A DNA stretch of 64,000 bases from Acidicapsa dinghuensis. GTDB lineage: Bacteria > Acidobacteriota > Terriglobia > Terriglobales > Acidobacteriaceae. This document shows, piece by piece, positions 53,927 through 62,474 of this stretch (its first letter is position 1; the number at the start of each line of letters is the position of its first letter). The position numbers were made by a program, and so were the translations under genes. The DNA is taken from contig NZ_JAGSYH010000011.1 in assembly GCF_025685685.1 (NCBI RefSeq), positions 55,018 to 119,017 on the forward strand. The letters run 5' to 3'. Under the pieces are notes generated by a model. It did no database searches, was not told the DNA's origin, and was given only the letters and a program-made list of their open reading frames with translations.

Positions 53927-54784
53927 CTAATCCACTTCACCGCGATTGATGGAGACGCCGCCGTTGGTGGTTTCCAGCTCGATCGTTGGGCCGCCCTGGC
54001 CGATTTGTGTGTCGAGGTGGTGACTGACTGAGCCGTGGATTGTGATGGGGAAGGCTACGGAGATGCCTCCGTTTACGGTGGCTGCGATCAGATGGGCGGA
54101 ATAGCCGTCGGGGGCTTTGACTGAGACGCCGCCGTTGGTGGATTTGGCAAAGAGTCCTTCGCCTTGCCACTGAGTGCCTTCGAGGGAGATATCGAGGCCT
54201 CCGTTTACCGTGGTTGCGTGAACTTTTCCGGCGAGGTTGTGGAGGGAGAGGCCGCCATTGGTCGTCTCAGCGTGAATCTCTCCATCGACGTTGGAGATGT
54301 CGATGCCGCCGTTTTCGGAATGGAGCTGGGCAGCCAGGTGGCGTGGGACGTGGAGCCGGTAGTTCACATACCAGCTAGTTCCGCCGAGGAAGCCAAACAG
54401 CCCATTGGAAAAGGCGGGGCCTTCGGCGTGGATGGTGCCGTCGGTGAGGATTTTGATTTCCTTTTGCAGAGATTCGGCTCGGTCGGTGCTTGATGCCTGG
54501 GTGATCACGCGGGCTTCGAGGGCGATGTCGTGGCGGTCTTCGCCGATGACTTCGATGCCGCCGTTTTTGCCGGAGACGCTGATCTGTCCGTTGACGAGGG
54601 GCAGGGTGGCGCGGCGGAGTTCGCAGGCCTTATCGTGGCCGCCGAAGAAATTGTTGTTGCTGGTGTTGCCTTCGTCCCCATGGCAATGATCGGTGGTGAA
54701 GGACTGGGCGTGGAGGGGGATGGCCAGGAGAAAGGGCAGGGCGTATGCGAGGGCGAATTTGGAGGCTGGAGCGAAGCTGCGCAT
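53927..54784 (-). CDS. Exported DUF4097-family beta-repeat protein
   Basis: Protein of 285 residues. It begins with a signal peptide (FALAYALPFLLAIPLHAQ). The mature part is a right-handed beta-repeat with NGGI/NGGV motifs recurring (SENGGIDIS, TTNGGLSLH, TVNGGLDIS, STNGGVSVK, TVNGGISVA, TTNGGVSIN), which is the DUF4097 pattern. AAGGAGA precedes the ATG. Its function is unknown; often found beside envelope-stress or anti-sigma genes, though none is adjacent here. Confidence 0.85.
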   Translation of the reverse strand: MRSFAPASKFALAYALPFLLAIPLHAQSFTTDHCHGDEGNTSNNNFFGGHDKACELRRATLPLVNGQISVSGKNGGIEVIGEDRHDIALEARVITQASSTDRAESLQKEIKILTDGTIHAEGPAFSNGLFGFLGGTSWYVNYRLHVPRHLAAQLHSENGGIDISNVDGEIHAETTNGGLSLHNLAGKVHATTVNGGLDISLEGTQWQGEGLFAKSTNGGVSVKAPDGYSAHLIAATVNGGISVAFPITIHGSVSHHLDTQIGQGGPTIELETTNGGVSINRGEVD

Positions 54785-55515
54785 GGTGTCTCCTTCGGGT
54801 CAGGGCTGAAGGGCTGCATAGGTGGGTACGGTGTGGGGTGGAGAAATGTTCCACGTGGAGCAATTTTGGTGATTGGGGAATCTTCGCTACGGGTGCAAAT
54901 TTTGCTCCACGTGGAGCAATTTGGCGGCCGGGTTTTGCGGAGCAGAATTGCTCTACGTAGAACACTTTTGGGTGAACTGCGAGGGGTTGGCGAGGTTTGT
55001 TGGAAGTACCGTGATTGCATGCGATTCCAGTTGCCGAGAATTATGGGCATTTGTGCCTTGTTACAGCGAATGGTAATTACTGCCCGCCGGTGGTGTTGTG
55101 GAGCAATTTGGAGGCTGATGGATACGTGAATTCCAGGTCGCAAAAGCGAGATGTCTACCTCGGATCTGGGGCATGCTCGGTGGGGCTGGAACAGAGGAGA
55201 TGGGCGACCTGCAGGAATGAGTTGGGTAGGTCGGACTTTCCTCCCCGGTCCCCAACTGCGAGGGACGGGACACCCGCGCGGTGGTTTGGAAAGATTATTG
55301 AGATCGGGCCAGCAGCGAATGCGGGGAATTCGGGGGAATTGTGCTTTGGCGATATGCGGCATTTGGTCGGCAGTTGGAGCGTGTTTCTCATGCGTATTCG
55401 TGGCGTCACAAAATTGAGGCGTCGCGGCTATCACTGAACGAGCATGTAGTGCTAATGCACTCTAATGCTAATATCGGCTGACTCCTGAGACATCATTTTG
55501 ATGGCTGAATGGAGG
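54785..55515. other. Intergenic region with parS-like palindromes
   Basis: About 730 bases between the DUF4097 gene and the reverse transcriptase gene (both minus). No gene is supported; overlapping frames in both directions are short or lack starts. It holds a cluster of palindromes centred on CACGTG or TACGTA at 54847-54964, and a degenerate half copy (GTGGAGCAATTTGG) near 55099-55112. Confidence 0.5.
54847..54964. repeat. Three parS-like palindromes
   Basis: Three sites in 118 bases: TGTTCCACGTGGAGCA (54847-54862), a perfect 18-base palindrome TTGCTCCACGTGGAGCAA (54902-54919) and TGCTCTACGTAGAACA (54949-54964). The first differs at one base from TGTTCCACGTGGAACA, the parS form I recall from Pseudomonas; the others differ at two and four. 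ParB binds such sites to move and order chromosomes. Clustering of several copies fits a centromere-like region. No parA or parB gene is in the window. Confidence 0.5.
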
Positions 55516-56952
55516 TCACGGGTTTCCGGCACGCTTTGCGCAATCTACGAGCGTTGCGACGACACACTTTCGTGCGAAGGACTTATAGTTATTAACTTGG
55601 TGTAATATGGGCGAGCTCATTTTGCCCAGAATTTTGACGGAGCGCTGTATGTACGTCCAAAACGTCCAGGAAGTGTATTCACGTTCTTCGAAATAAATGT
55701 TAGCAACCCTGCCGAACTTCTTGTAGAGCACGTCATAGTTGAATGAGTCGATGAGTTGTCTCGTGCCTAGATTAGAATTAAACAAGAAATGATTCTTAGC
55801 CATTCTCTCCGACACTCTCGTAATTCTTCTTCTGAATCCGGAGTGTGTACTATTACGAAGGAAAATTCTTTTGCCATCGTATCTGAAGCCCAAATATTCT
55901 AAGCCATGTGCTCCCTTCGTTGGGCCGATGTTTTCGGCTGTCTGATTCGACCGGTCCGTGGTTCTGCTATATGAGTAAATTTGAGTTTTTTTGTCCTTTA
56001 TCTTCAGTCTGGGTGCTGTATTTTTTAATGTTGATGCTACTACCTCGAGAATTTGTTCCCATCCCTTCTCTCGCTTGGGGATGACAATCAATATGTCATC
56101 TGAATAGCGGAAATATTTCCCACCGATGGAGGTCACTTGAGTGTTCAGCTGCGCGTCAAAGTCGATCATGTAGAGATTGGCGAGTAGATCTGAAATGGGT
56201 GATCCTTGAGGAACTCCCCACGGAGAAGGATTTGGTTTGATCAGTGCGCTGAGTTTCTCTCGAAATTCGTGTGGTTTACAGATTTGAATTGGGATATCTC
56301 TTTTGAACTTGATATATTTGATTCGTTTTTTGCCATTCGCCAGTCGTGTTTGACTGATGAACCCTAGTGCTTCATAGGCATCATCTCTTTCGATATACGA
56401 ATACTGTGTGACTGCTTTGAACACAGCAAAATGATCTGCGGGGAGGACACCCTTTGCGCTGCCGTTATCTTGGTCCAAGAGCCGAGACCAATTTCGCTTG
56501 ATCTGGTTATGATCGAGATTTTCGAAGAATCGTTCTATGTCAACGGCGATCGCATAGCAGTCGCCTAGGCTTCGGATTAACTCGAATGCTTCAGCGGCGA
56601 AGTGGATGTTGCACTTTCCGCTTCTAGTTCCTGGAATCGGGATGTGTCTGTAGGCTAAAACGCAATTGTCGAGTGAAAGTCGTCTGAGTTCAAGCTGGTA
56701 TTGCTCATAGAGTTTTTGTCGATAGTGGGCAAGAATGCATGAGTCACGTCGGGCGGCATACTTTATACTGCGCTTTTTCTCATCCGATGGCTGGTTTTTC
56801 TTGTTGAACAGAGACCATTTCAGCTCCCATTCGATGAATGGATAAAAAGGATGGCTTATAACTCTTTTAGGGGAAGTTGCTAAGCTCTCTGCCTCGGCTT
56901 TTGTTAGCGGGGCGTCAAAATGAGGGTATTTCTTGACTCGGAATTCTTCCAT
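55516..56952 (-). CDS. Stand-alone reverse transcriptase, resembling defence-associated DRT2 (UG2) type
   Basis: RNA-directed DNA polymerase of 478 residues. Catalytic Asp138 lies in IAVDIERFFENLDH, motif GVPQGSPISDLLANLYM is at 246-262, and the metal-binding YSDD is at 283-286 (RYSDDILIV). LEYLGFRYDG at 351-360 continues the palm. The N-terminus KKYPHFDAPL and the segment IKYAARRDSCI recall the DRT2 group of phage-defence enzymes (from memory). There is no maturase domain, no HNH and no group II intron structure nearby. The ATG at 56952 is preferred; the frame is open to an ATG at 57015. The gene is less GC-rich than its flanks, so it was probably acquired. A hairpin-rich non-coding region lies directly upstream. 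Confidence 0.82.
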   Translation of the reverse strand: MEEFRVKKYPHFDAPLTKAEAESLATSPKRVISHPFYPFIEWELKWSLFNKKNQPSDEKKRSIKYAARRDSCILAHYRQKLYEQYQLELRRLSLDNCVLAYRHIPIPGTRSGKCNIHFAAEAFELIRSLGDCYAIAVDIERFFENLDHNQIKRNWSRLLDQDNGSAKGVLPADHFAVFKAVTQYSYIERDDAYEALGFISQTRLANGKKRIKYIKFKRDIPIQICKPHEFREKLSALIKPNPSPWGVPQGSPISDLLANLYMIDFDAQLNTQVTSIGGKYFRYSDDILIVIPKREKGWEQILEVVASTLKNTAPRLKIKDKKTQIYSYSRTTDRSNQTAENIGPTKGAHGLEYLGFRYDGKRIFLRNSTHSGFRRRITRVSERMAKNHFLFNSNLGTRQLIDSFNYDVLYKKFGRVANIYFEEREYTSWTFWTYIQRSVKILGKMSSPILHQVNNYKSFARKCVVATLVDCAKRAGNP

Positions 56953-56989
56953 TAATGACTTCTCAGGTCTTGAGCAATACCTTCGAAAG

Positions 56990-57210
56990 CGGATGCAAGC
57001 TCGTGGCGGCCTCATGTCGACGCCTACATCCGCACTGTTTATTGCAGGACCGCTTTACTCAACGCGACACCGTACATTGTGTACTGGATCACTGTGATCC
57101 TGGACTCAATGGTAGGTGGCGCAGAGGCCCGAATGAACCTCCTTGACCTTATCAAGCAGTGCTCCTCAACCTCCGAGCAATAAAGCTTTTCGAAGAGGAT
57201 GAGCGATCAT
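56990..57210 (-). ncRNA. Candidate structured template RNA upstream of the reverse transcriptase
   Basis: Five hairpins in line: 57072-57084 (GTACA/TGTAC), 57086-57100 (perfect 7-bp stem GGATCAC/GTGATCC), 57124-57141 (GAGG/CCTC), 57142-57156 (CTTGA/TCAAG) and 57160-57179 (TGCTC/GAGCA). The region lacks a conventional gene, lies on the reverse transcriptase strand and immediately precedes it, where DRT2 systems have their template RNA. One frame on this strand is free of stops from 57206 to 57042. Borders are estimates and no promoter is obvious. Confidence 0.4.
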
Positions 57211-57339
57211 ACCACAATCCGATCATGCAAATGTAGATGGTGTCGATTAATAGTATCCGTCGATTGGTGCACACTATATACTGTGGTCCCTATTGGCTTT
57301 TGGGCGGAAATCTCGAGTGTCGTGGATAATAACTTGCTT

Positions 57340-57560
57340 TGAGAGTCTCTGGGGTGGTTTCCCACTCATTTCGCATAGGGCGCGAAATGAATGGGGCACC
57401 CCTAGTTGTGGGGATTCGAGCCGGTCGTGGTGGCTTCTTTATGGAGAAGCAGATCCCCTTCGGGGATGACAGACAGAAAGGCAACAGCAAAGACAAAAAG
57501 CAACTACGACAGCAGATCCTTCGCTGCGCTCAGGATGACAACTTTCTACAGGGTGAGAAC
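57340..57560. repeat. Probable intergenic repeat (REP-like) element
   Basis: Contains a 9-bp stem hairpin (57366-57374 with 57382-57390), CCCC/GGGG around 57399-57413, ATCCCC-TTC-GGGGAT (57453-57467) and the phrase CGCTGCGCTCAGGATGACA. I recall similar blocks scattered between genes of Acidobacteriaceae. No second copy is in this window. It separates the fused ABC permease gene from the reverse transcriptase unit. Confidence 0.45.
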
Positions 57561-57608
57561 TCTATATATGAGATAACTCTCCACCGAGTGACAAATCTCT
57601 TTTGAGAT

Positions 57609-59396
57609 CTAGGCGAGGAGTTTGTATTTGGTTTCGGCCAGGCGGTAGAGGCGGCGCCAGACTAAGCGGTTCATGCTGACTACCATTAGTGAGATCAAGA
57701 TGGTGGCGGCGAGGAGGATGGGGAACTGGCCGGCGTCGGTGGCTATGTCGATTTGCTGGCCGAGGCCTAGGGTTTGCAGGGTTTGGTTGCCGATTTTGAA
57801 GTATTCGGCGAAGACTGAGGCGTTCCAGGCTCCTCCGGAGGCGGTGACCATGCCGGTGATGAGGTAGGGGAAGATGCCGGGGAGGATTAGGGTGGTCCAG
57901 CGCTGGTAGCGGGTGAATTTGTAGAGTGAGGCGGCTTCGCGGAGGTCGGAGGGGATGGACATGGCTCCGGCGATGACGTTGAAGAGGATGTACCACTGGG
58001 TGCCGAGGAGCATGAGGGCGATGCTGCCGATGCCGAGTCCGCCGCCGATTTTGACGAGACCGAGAAGCAGGACGGGGAAGAAGGCGGTTGCGGGGACGGA
58101 GGCGAAGATCTGCGCGACGGGCTGGATGATGCGGGCGAGTTTGGGGTTGAAGCCGATGGCGACGCCTACGGGGATGGTCCAAAGGGCGGAGATGATAAGC
58201 GAGACGTTGACGCGGAGGAAGCTGGCGATGGCGCCTTCGAGTAGTGTGACGATCTGGCTGCCGGTGAGTTGACTGAGGAGGACGACGGCTTTGCTGGCTC
58301 CCCAGAGGATTACCGCGAGGATGAGGGCGCTGATGAGCCAGAAGACTGGTGAGGCTTTTTTGCGTGCGGCGTCTTCATCGATGGGTTGGACGACGCGGCA
58401 GTCGCGGCTGCGCGAGAGGCGGCGGTAGATGGGCTCTTCGATTCCAGACCAGAGGCGCGAGGGCAGGGTGCTGAGCAGGTGAGAGCGCTGGATTAGCTCA
58501 AGGATGGGCGAGGTGACGCGGTCGGCGGACTCGACTTGCTCGAATTTGAATTTGTCGGACCAGGCGATTAAGGGACGCCAGATGAGCTGGTCGGTGGCTA
58601 CAACGATGAGGATGACGGTGGTGATGCCGGCGATAAGGGCGGTGACGTCGCCCGAGTCGGAGGCGGTTCTGAGATAACTGCCGAGGCCGGGAAGCTGGAA
58701 GTTGCGGTCGCCCATGGTGAACATCTCGCAGGCGATGAGGGCGAACCAGCCGCCGGCGACGGAGACGATGGAGTTCCAGACGAGGCCGATGGCGGCGTAG
58801 GGCATTTCAAGCTGCCAGAAGCGCTGCCAGGCGGAGTAGCGGTAGATGCGGGAGGCCTCGAGCATCTCCTTGGGGATGGATTTGAGTGATGAATAGAAGC
58901 TGAAGGCGAGGTTCCAGACCTGCCCGGTGAAGATGAGGAGGACGACGCCCAGCTCGATGCCGAGCTGGTGGCCGGGAACGAGCGCGACCATGGCGAGGAC
59001 GACAGGCGGGAGAAAGCTGAGGACAGGGATGGATTGGAGGATGTCTAGGGTGGCGACCATCCAGGCTTCAACGCGGGGATTGTAGGCGGCGGTGTATCCG
59101 TAGCTGATGGCGAAGGCGAGTGAGAGCAGGTAGGCGATGCCAATGCGGATGACGGAGTAGAAGGAATAAAGGGGCAGGGCGCTGAGCGAATGCGAGATGG
59201 GAACGACTGGGACCGGAGTGCCGAAGACATAGTGGCCGGTGTGGACGAGAGCGAAGAAGGCAGCGAGAAGGCAGGCGGCGAGGCCGAGGTCAATGACCAC
59301 GGGCCAGGAGCGCACCATAACCAGAGATCGCGCAAAGGGCTGAAAGCGCGGCTGGAGACGTTCGGGAAAACGTACGGGGAGCTGAGGCAGCTTCAT
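57609..59396 (-). CDS. Fused ABC transporter permease (two BPD_transp_1 domains), NitT/TauT-like
   Basis: Inner-membrane permease of 595 residues made of two permease units in one chain. Each half has about six hydrophobic segments and its own EAA-type loop for the ATPase: EMLEASRIYRYSAWQRFWQL in the first half, DLREAASLYKFTRYQRWTTL in the second. Usual permeases are half this size and dimerise. The start overlaps the ATPase stop by four bases. NitT/TauT-type importers take up nitrate, sulfonates, cyanate or bicarbonate; no periplasmic binding protein is encoded nearby, so the substrate is open. Confidence 0.87.
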   Translation of the reverse strand: MKLPQLPVRFPERLQPRFQPFARSLVMVRSWPVVIDLGLAACLLAAFFALVHTGHYVFGTPVPVVPISHSLSALPLYSFYSVIRIGIAYLLSLAFAISYGYTAAYNPRVEAWMVATLDILQSIPVLSFLPPVVLAMVALVPGHQLGIELGVVLLIFTGQVWNLAFSFYSSLKSIPKEMLEASRIYRYSAWQRFWQLEMPYAAIGLVWNSIVSVAGGWFALIACEMFTMGDRNFQLPGLGSYLRTASDSGDVTALIAGITTVILIVVATDQLIWRPLIAWSDKFKFEQVESADRVTSPILELIQRSHLLSTLPSRLWSGIEEPIYRRLSRSRDCRVVQPIDEDAARKKASPVFWLISALILAVILWGASKAVVLLSQLTGSQIVTLLEGAIASFLRVNVSLIISALWTIPVGVAIGFNPKLARIIQPVAQIFASVPATAFFPVLLLGLVKIGGGLGIGSIALMLLGTQWYILFNVIAGAMSIPSDLREAASLYKFTRYQRWTTLILPGIFPYLITGMVTASGGAWNASVFAEYFKIGNQTLQTLGLGQQIDIATDAGQFPILLAATILISLMVVSMNRLVWRRLYRLAETKYKLLA

Positions 59397-60790
59397 TCTG
59401 CGTCCTCGGCGTCGGCGGCTTCTGCTTCTTCCTGTTCGGCTTCGGGCAGGGTGAAGCGGCGTCGGGCGGCGTCGAAGTCGAAAAGCTCGGCATAGCGGCC
59501 CCAGTTGACGGCGGTCTCGACCTGGCGCTGGGATTCCTCGGCGCTGAACTGCTCGTCGAGCATATCGAGGAAGAATTCTTCGGGGACGGTGTTGTCGGAT
59601 TTGGTTTCGATGGCGCGGCGAATCTGGCGAAGGAGAAGAACGTTTTCGAGTGCGGCTTCGCGGAAGATTTCTTTTTGGCGGAGAATCTCGGAATTACCGA
59701 AGTCGGAGCCCTTGGGGGTAATCGAGGCGTCACCTTCTTCGATCTTGAGGAAGCCGAGGATCTGGGCGGCGTCGACGATGGGGAGCAGGTCGTCGATTTC
59801 GAAGGCGAGGTCGTCGGCGAGCCGGTAGATGTCGTCGCGGCCGCCTTTGTCGATGAGGAGCTCGAGGAGACCGGCTACGCCGCCGGGACGCGCGTGGGGC
59901 AGCATCTGGTAGTGCATCTGGCGCTGATCGCGGACGGGCTTGCCGGTGGTCTGGTCGGGTGCGGCGGCGGCGATTTCGGGGCGGGTGAGGACTTTGTAGA
60001 TGTAGTCGACGAGGTTGGTGAAGGGCTCGGATTTGCGGTCGCGGGGATGCTGGAGCTGGACTTTGAAGTCGGTGCGGATGTGTCCGGGATTGCGGCCGAG
60101 AACGATGATGCGATCGGCGAGCAGGACGGCTTCTTCAATGTTGTGGGTGACGATGAAGACGGCGCGAGTGGGCATGGTCTTGTTCGACCAAAGCTCTAAG
60201 AGTTCGCTTCTGAGGTTCTCAGCGGTAAGGACATCGAGGGCCGAGAAAGGCTCGTCCATGAAGAGGACTTCTGGCTCGACGACGAGGGCGCGTGCGAAGC
60301 CGACGCGCTGGCGCATGCCGCCGGAGAGCTCCTTGGGGTAGGCGGCCTGGAAGCCTTCGAGACCGACGGTGGTGAGCATGTTGAGGCTGCGTTCGCGACG
60401 GGTTTCGGGATCGACGCCGCGGGCTTTGAGCGGGGCTTCGACGTTTTCGAGGACGGTGAGCCACGGGAAAAGGGCGAAGCTCTGGAAGACGATGGAGACG
60501 TTGATTTCGGCATCGCCGATGGGCTTTTCGTGCCAGAAGACCTGTCCGGCGCTGGGACGGGATAGGCCGGAGAGCATGCGGAGCATGGTGGATTTGCCGG
60601 AACCGGAGGGACCGAGGAGGGCGAGGATTTCGCCGGGGATGATGGAGAGATCAGTCGGCGAGATGACCTGAATGCGATTCTGGCTCGGCTGGGCGTAGTA
60701 CTTCTCTATGCGCTCGGCGCGAATGATGGGCGCGGAGTCGGGCGTAACGTTTTCGTTACTCGTGGTGCTGGTGACTGTGGCTTCTGGCAC
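59393..60790 (-). CDS. ABC transporter ATPase with C-terminal AAA-associated domain
   Basis: ATPase of 465 residues. Walker A GPSGSGKST at 60-68, signature LSGGMRQR at 155-162 and Walker B VLFMDEP at 175-181 are complete. The first 270 residues match NitT/TauT ATPases. The C-terminal 165 residues (about 295-460) form an extra domain, probably AAA_assoc_C, containing LLELLIDKGGRDDIYRLADDL. It may sense a ligand or regulate transport. The GTG start is supported by GGAGACTTCCCT. The permease gene follows with a four-base overlap. Confidence 0.88.
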   Translation of the reverse strand: MPEATVTSTTSNENVTPDSAPIIRAERIEKYYAQPSQNRIQVISPTDLSIIPGEILALLGPSGSGKSTMLRMLSGLSRPSAGQVFWHEKPIGDAEINVSIVFQSFALFPWLTVLENVEAPLKARGVDPETRRERSLNMLTTVGLEGFQAAYPKELSGGMRQRVGFARALVVEPEVLFMDEPFSALDVLTAENLRSELLELWSNKTMPTRAVFIVTHNIEEAVLLADRIIVLGRNPGHIRTDFKVQLQHPRDRKSEPFTNLVDYIYKVLTRPEIAAAAPDQTTGKPVRDQRQMHYQMLPHARPGGVAGLLELLIDKGGRDDIYRLADDLAFEIDDLLPIVDAAQILGFLKIEEGDASITPKGSDFGNSEILRQKEIFREAALENVLLLRQIRRAIETKSDNTVPEEFFLDMLDEQFSAEESQRQVETAVNWGRYAELFDFDAARRRFTLPEAEQEEAEAADAEDAE

Positions 60791-61295
60791 AGGGAAGTCT
60801 CCAGTATGGATTGCGGTGCGGTTTGCTGCTGAAAGTTAGAACGAGAACCAGATAGTTTAGGACACACAGGTCAAAGCTGCATGAAGCCGAAACCTGTTCA
60901 CCGGAAGCAAAGCGCCAGGGAAAGCATAGACGCTCAGTATTGGACTGTTTGAATACAGGAGTGGCAGTAATCGCAAAGACCTTCAGCCGCAATATGGCCA
61001 AAGCGTATCATCCTCTTAGAGTCTTTTTCGACAGTTTACGTTGCGGAAGGTCACTGTCTCTGTTTGTCCTGTATTTTTGCCGTGCGTGAAGTATATTTAT
61101 CAGTTCGATTGCAATGGCTTTTCCTGAGATCCGGCCGCAACCCGTGGCATGCAATAAACGTCACATGGACGTAATGAAGATAAACTAAGGTCAGATGGAC
61201 GGAAGGTTTTGAGAACCTTGACGGCATCGATCTGGCAGTCATTTGATTCAGAAAGCATTTTGCGTACCTCCCCAAAGTTTTTCCGTTAGGAGATT
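60791..61295. promoter_or_regulatory. Divergent intergenic region, ABC importer and response regulator
   Basis: About 505 bases with no supported gene. It carries promoters for both directions. A 13-base direct repeat with two differences, TCACATGGACGTA (61161-61173) and TCAGATGGACGGA (61191-61203), is spaced exactly 30 bases apart, about three DNA turns, and could bind a regulator. AGGAG precedes the response-regulator ATG. Confidence 0.4.
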
Positions 61296-61667
61296 ATGGC
61301 TGAAATTGCGCAGAAGCCCCGAGTCCTGGTAGCCGATGATGAGCGAGTTATTGCCGATACTCTCGCAATGATTCTCAACAATAGCGGGTTTCAGGCTCGC
61401 GTTGCGTATTCCGGCGAAAAAGCGTTGGAACTGGCGTCGGAATATCGCCCAGACATGTTGATTTCGGACGTGATCATGGGTGGGTTGAACGGCATTGACG
61501 CGGCCATCAGGATACGAGAGATTTTGCCCGCGATCAAGATCCTGTTATTTTCAGGGCAGGCTGCTACCGCGGATCTGCTGGAAAAAGCACGGGCGCAGGG
61601 ATACGAGTTCGAGATTCTTGCAAAGCCAGTTCATCCTCAGGATCTGCTGGCGAAGTTGAGAGGCTGA
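61296..61667 (+). CDS. Single-domain response regulator (CheY-like)
   Basis: Receiver domain of 123 residues without an output domain. Acidic pocket ADDE at 13-16, phospho-acceptor Asp58 (LISDVIMGG), switch Ser in LLFSGQA and Lys in LAKPVHP are all present. It would be phosphorylated by an unlinked histidine kinase and act by protein contact. No kinase gene is in the neighbourhood. TTAGGAGATT before the ATG supports the start. Confidence 0.9.
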   Translation: MAEIAQKPRVLVADDERVIADTLAMILNNSGFQARVAYSGEKALELASEYRPDMLISDVIMGGLNGIDAAIRIREILPAIKILLFSGQAATADLLEKARAQGYEFEILAKPVHPQDLLAKLRG

Positions 61668-61733
61668 TCCAGATAGGGGCAACCGGATTTTGTGGAATGC
61701 CACGACGGACCGGGCTCCACTCGTCCTTGTGTC

Positions 61734-62474
61734 CTAGCCGCGGCGATGGCGGCGCGAGTGACCGGAGCGATGGGAGTGCCGGCCGTGGGGAGAATAGGTC
61801 CACTTCCTGACCGGACCTACATCAACGTGAACAAACTGGCTCTTCGGATAGTAGCCGACTCCACCTGCCTGGAGTGACAGCGCCGCATCGCGCACCACCG
61901 GAGCGGGAACACCGGGAACGCGCAGGTCAACGGCCTTGGCGTCTATGTGCTGGGAGTGCTCGGCGGCATTGGTTGTTCCGCTGGCGCGAAGTGCGTCATT
62001 TGTCTCCTGCGAACGATAGCCCGAGAGCACATCAATGACGGCGTTTGGCTTGCCGATTTTAGCGAGCATGGTGTGCAGCACATCAAAGGTACGCGGATCG
62101 TACTCGTTCACTTCTTCGTTGTGCGAGTCGCGGAGAAAATTGTTGAGCTGGTCGAGCGCTTCGGGGATGTAGGTATCGCCAATGCGGTAGACGACGTCGA
62201 TCACGTCTCCCGTATAGGGATGCGCCATCTTGATTTCGTATTTCTGGCCATCGTCCGGGACGGTGTCATCGTCGTCGGGGAGAAATCCAACGGCGGGCAG
62301 GGTTACGTTGACGAAGGCATGGGCGAGAGCGTGAAGGCGAGAGTGCCTGTGGGTGACGGTCTTGCGGGCCTGAGCCGCAGGTGCGGTAGCGGCGGCAAGG
62401 GCCAGCAGAGCAATGGCTGCGGATCGGCCAGAAAGAACAGGGCGGCAAAAGTAAGTCAGACGGCGCAGGAACAA
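61734..62474 (-). CDS. DUF882/YcbK-family M15 peptidase-like protein
   Basis: Exported protein of 246 residues. An N-terminal membrane/signal segment (AAIALLALAAATAPAAQA) is followed by the YcbK-type domain (about 80-225): DVLSGYRSQETNDAL, SQHIDAKAVDLRVPG with zinc-binding His and Asp, and FVHVDVGPVRKW with the second His. Relatives cut peptide cross-links in the cell wall (M15 fold). The tail is rich in His, Arg and Ser. It is convergent with the response regulator gene. Confidence 0.85.
   Translation of the reverse strand: MFLRRLTYFCRPVLSGRSAAIALLALAAATAPAAQARKTVTHRHSRLHALAHAFVNVTLPAVGFLPDDDDTVPDDGQKYEIKMAHPYTGDVIDVVYRIGDTYIPEALDQLNNFLRDSHNEEVNEYDPRTFDVLHTMLAKIGKPNAVIDVLSGYRSQETNDALRASGTTNAAEHSQHIDAKAVDLRVPGVPAPVVRDAALSLQAGGVGYYPKSQFVHVDVGPVRKWTYSPHGRHSHRSGHSRRHRRG

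Noticed and set aside
54505..55434. 309-codon minus-strand frame over the parS-like region
   Set aside because: It overlaps the DUF4097 gene in another frame and its translation is Pro/Ser/Thr-rich, as expected of a shadow frame.
55516..57015. Group II intron or retron explanation for the reverse transcriptase
   Set aside because: No maturase or HNH domain, no intron ends, and no clear msr/msd inverted repeats; the enzyme's N-terminus fits stand-alone defence types better.
57241..57300. Promoter for the candidate RNA on the minus strand
   Set aside because: TTGCAT and TATGAT near 57230-57205 are only 13 bases apart and no other convincing -35/-10 pair was found, so no promoter is claimed.
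57562..58182. Long minus-strand frames inside the ABC genes (for example 57562-58182, 60196-60513)
   Set aside because: Arg/Pro/Ser-rich shadow frames of GC-rich coding sequence.
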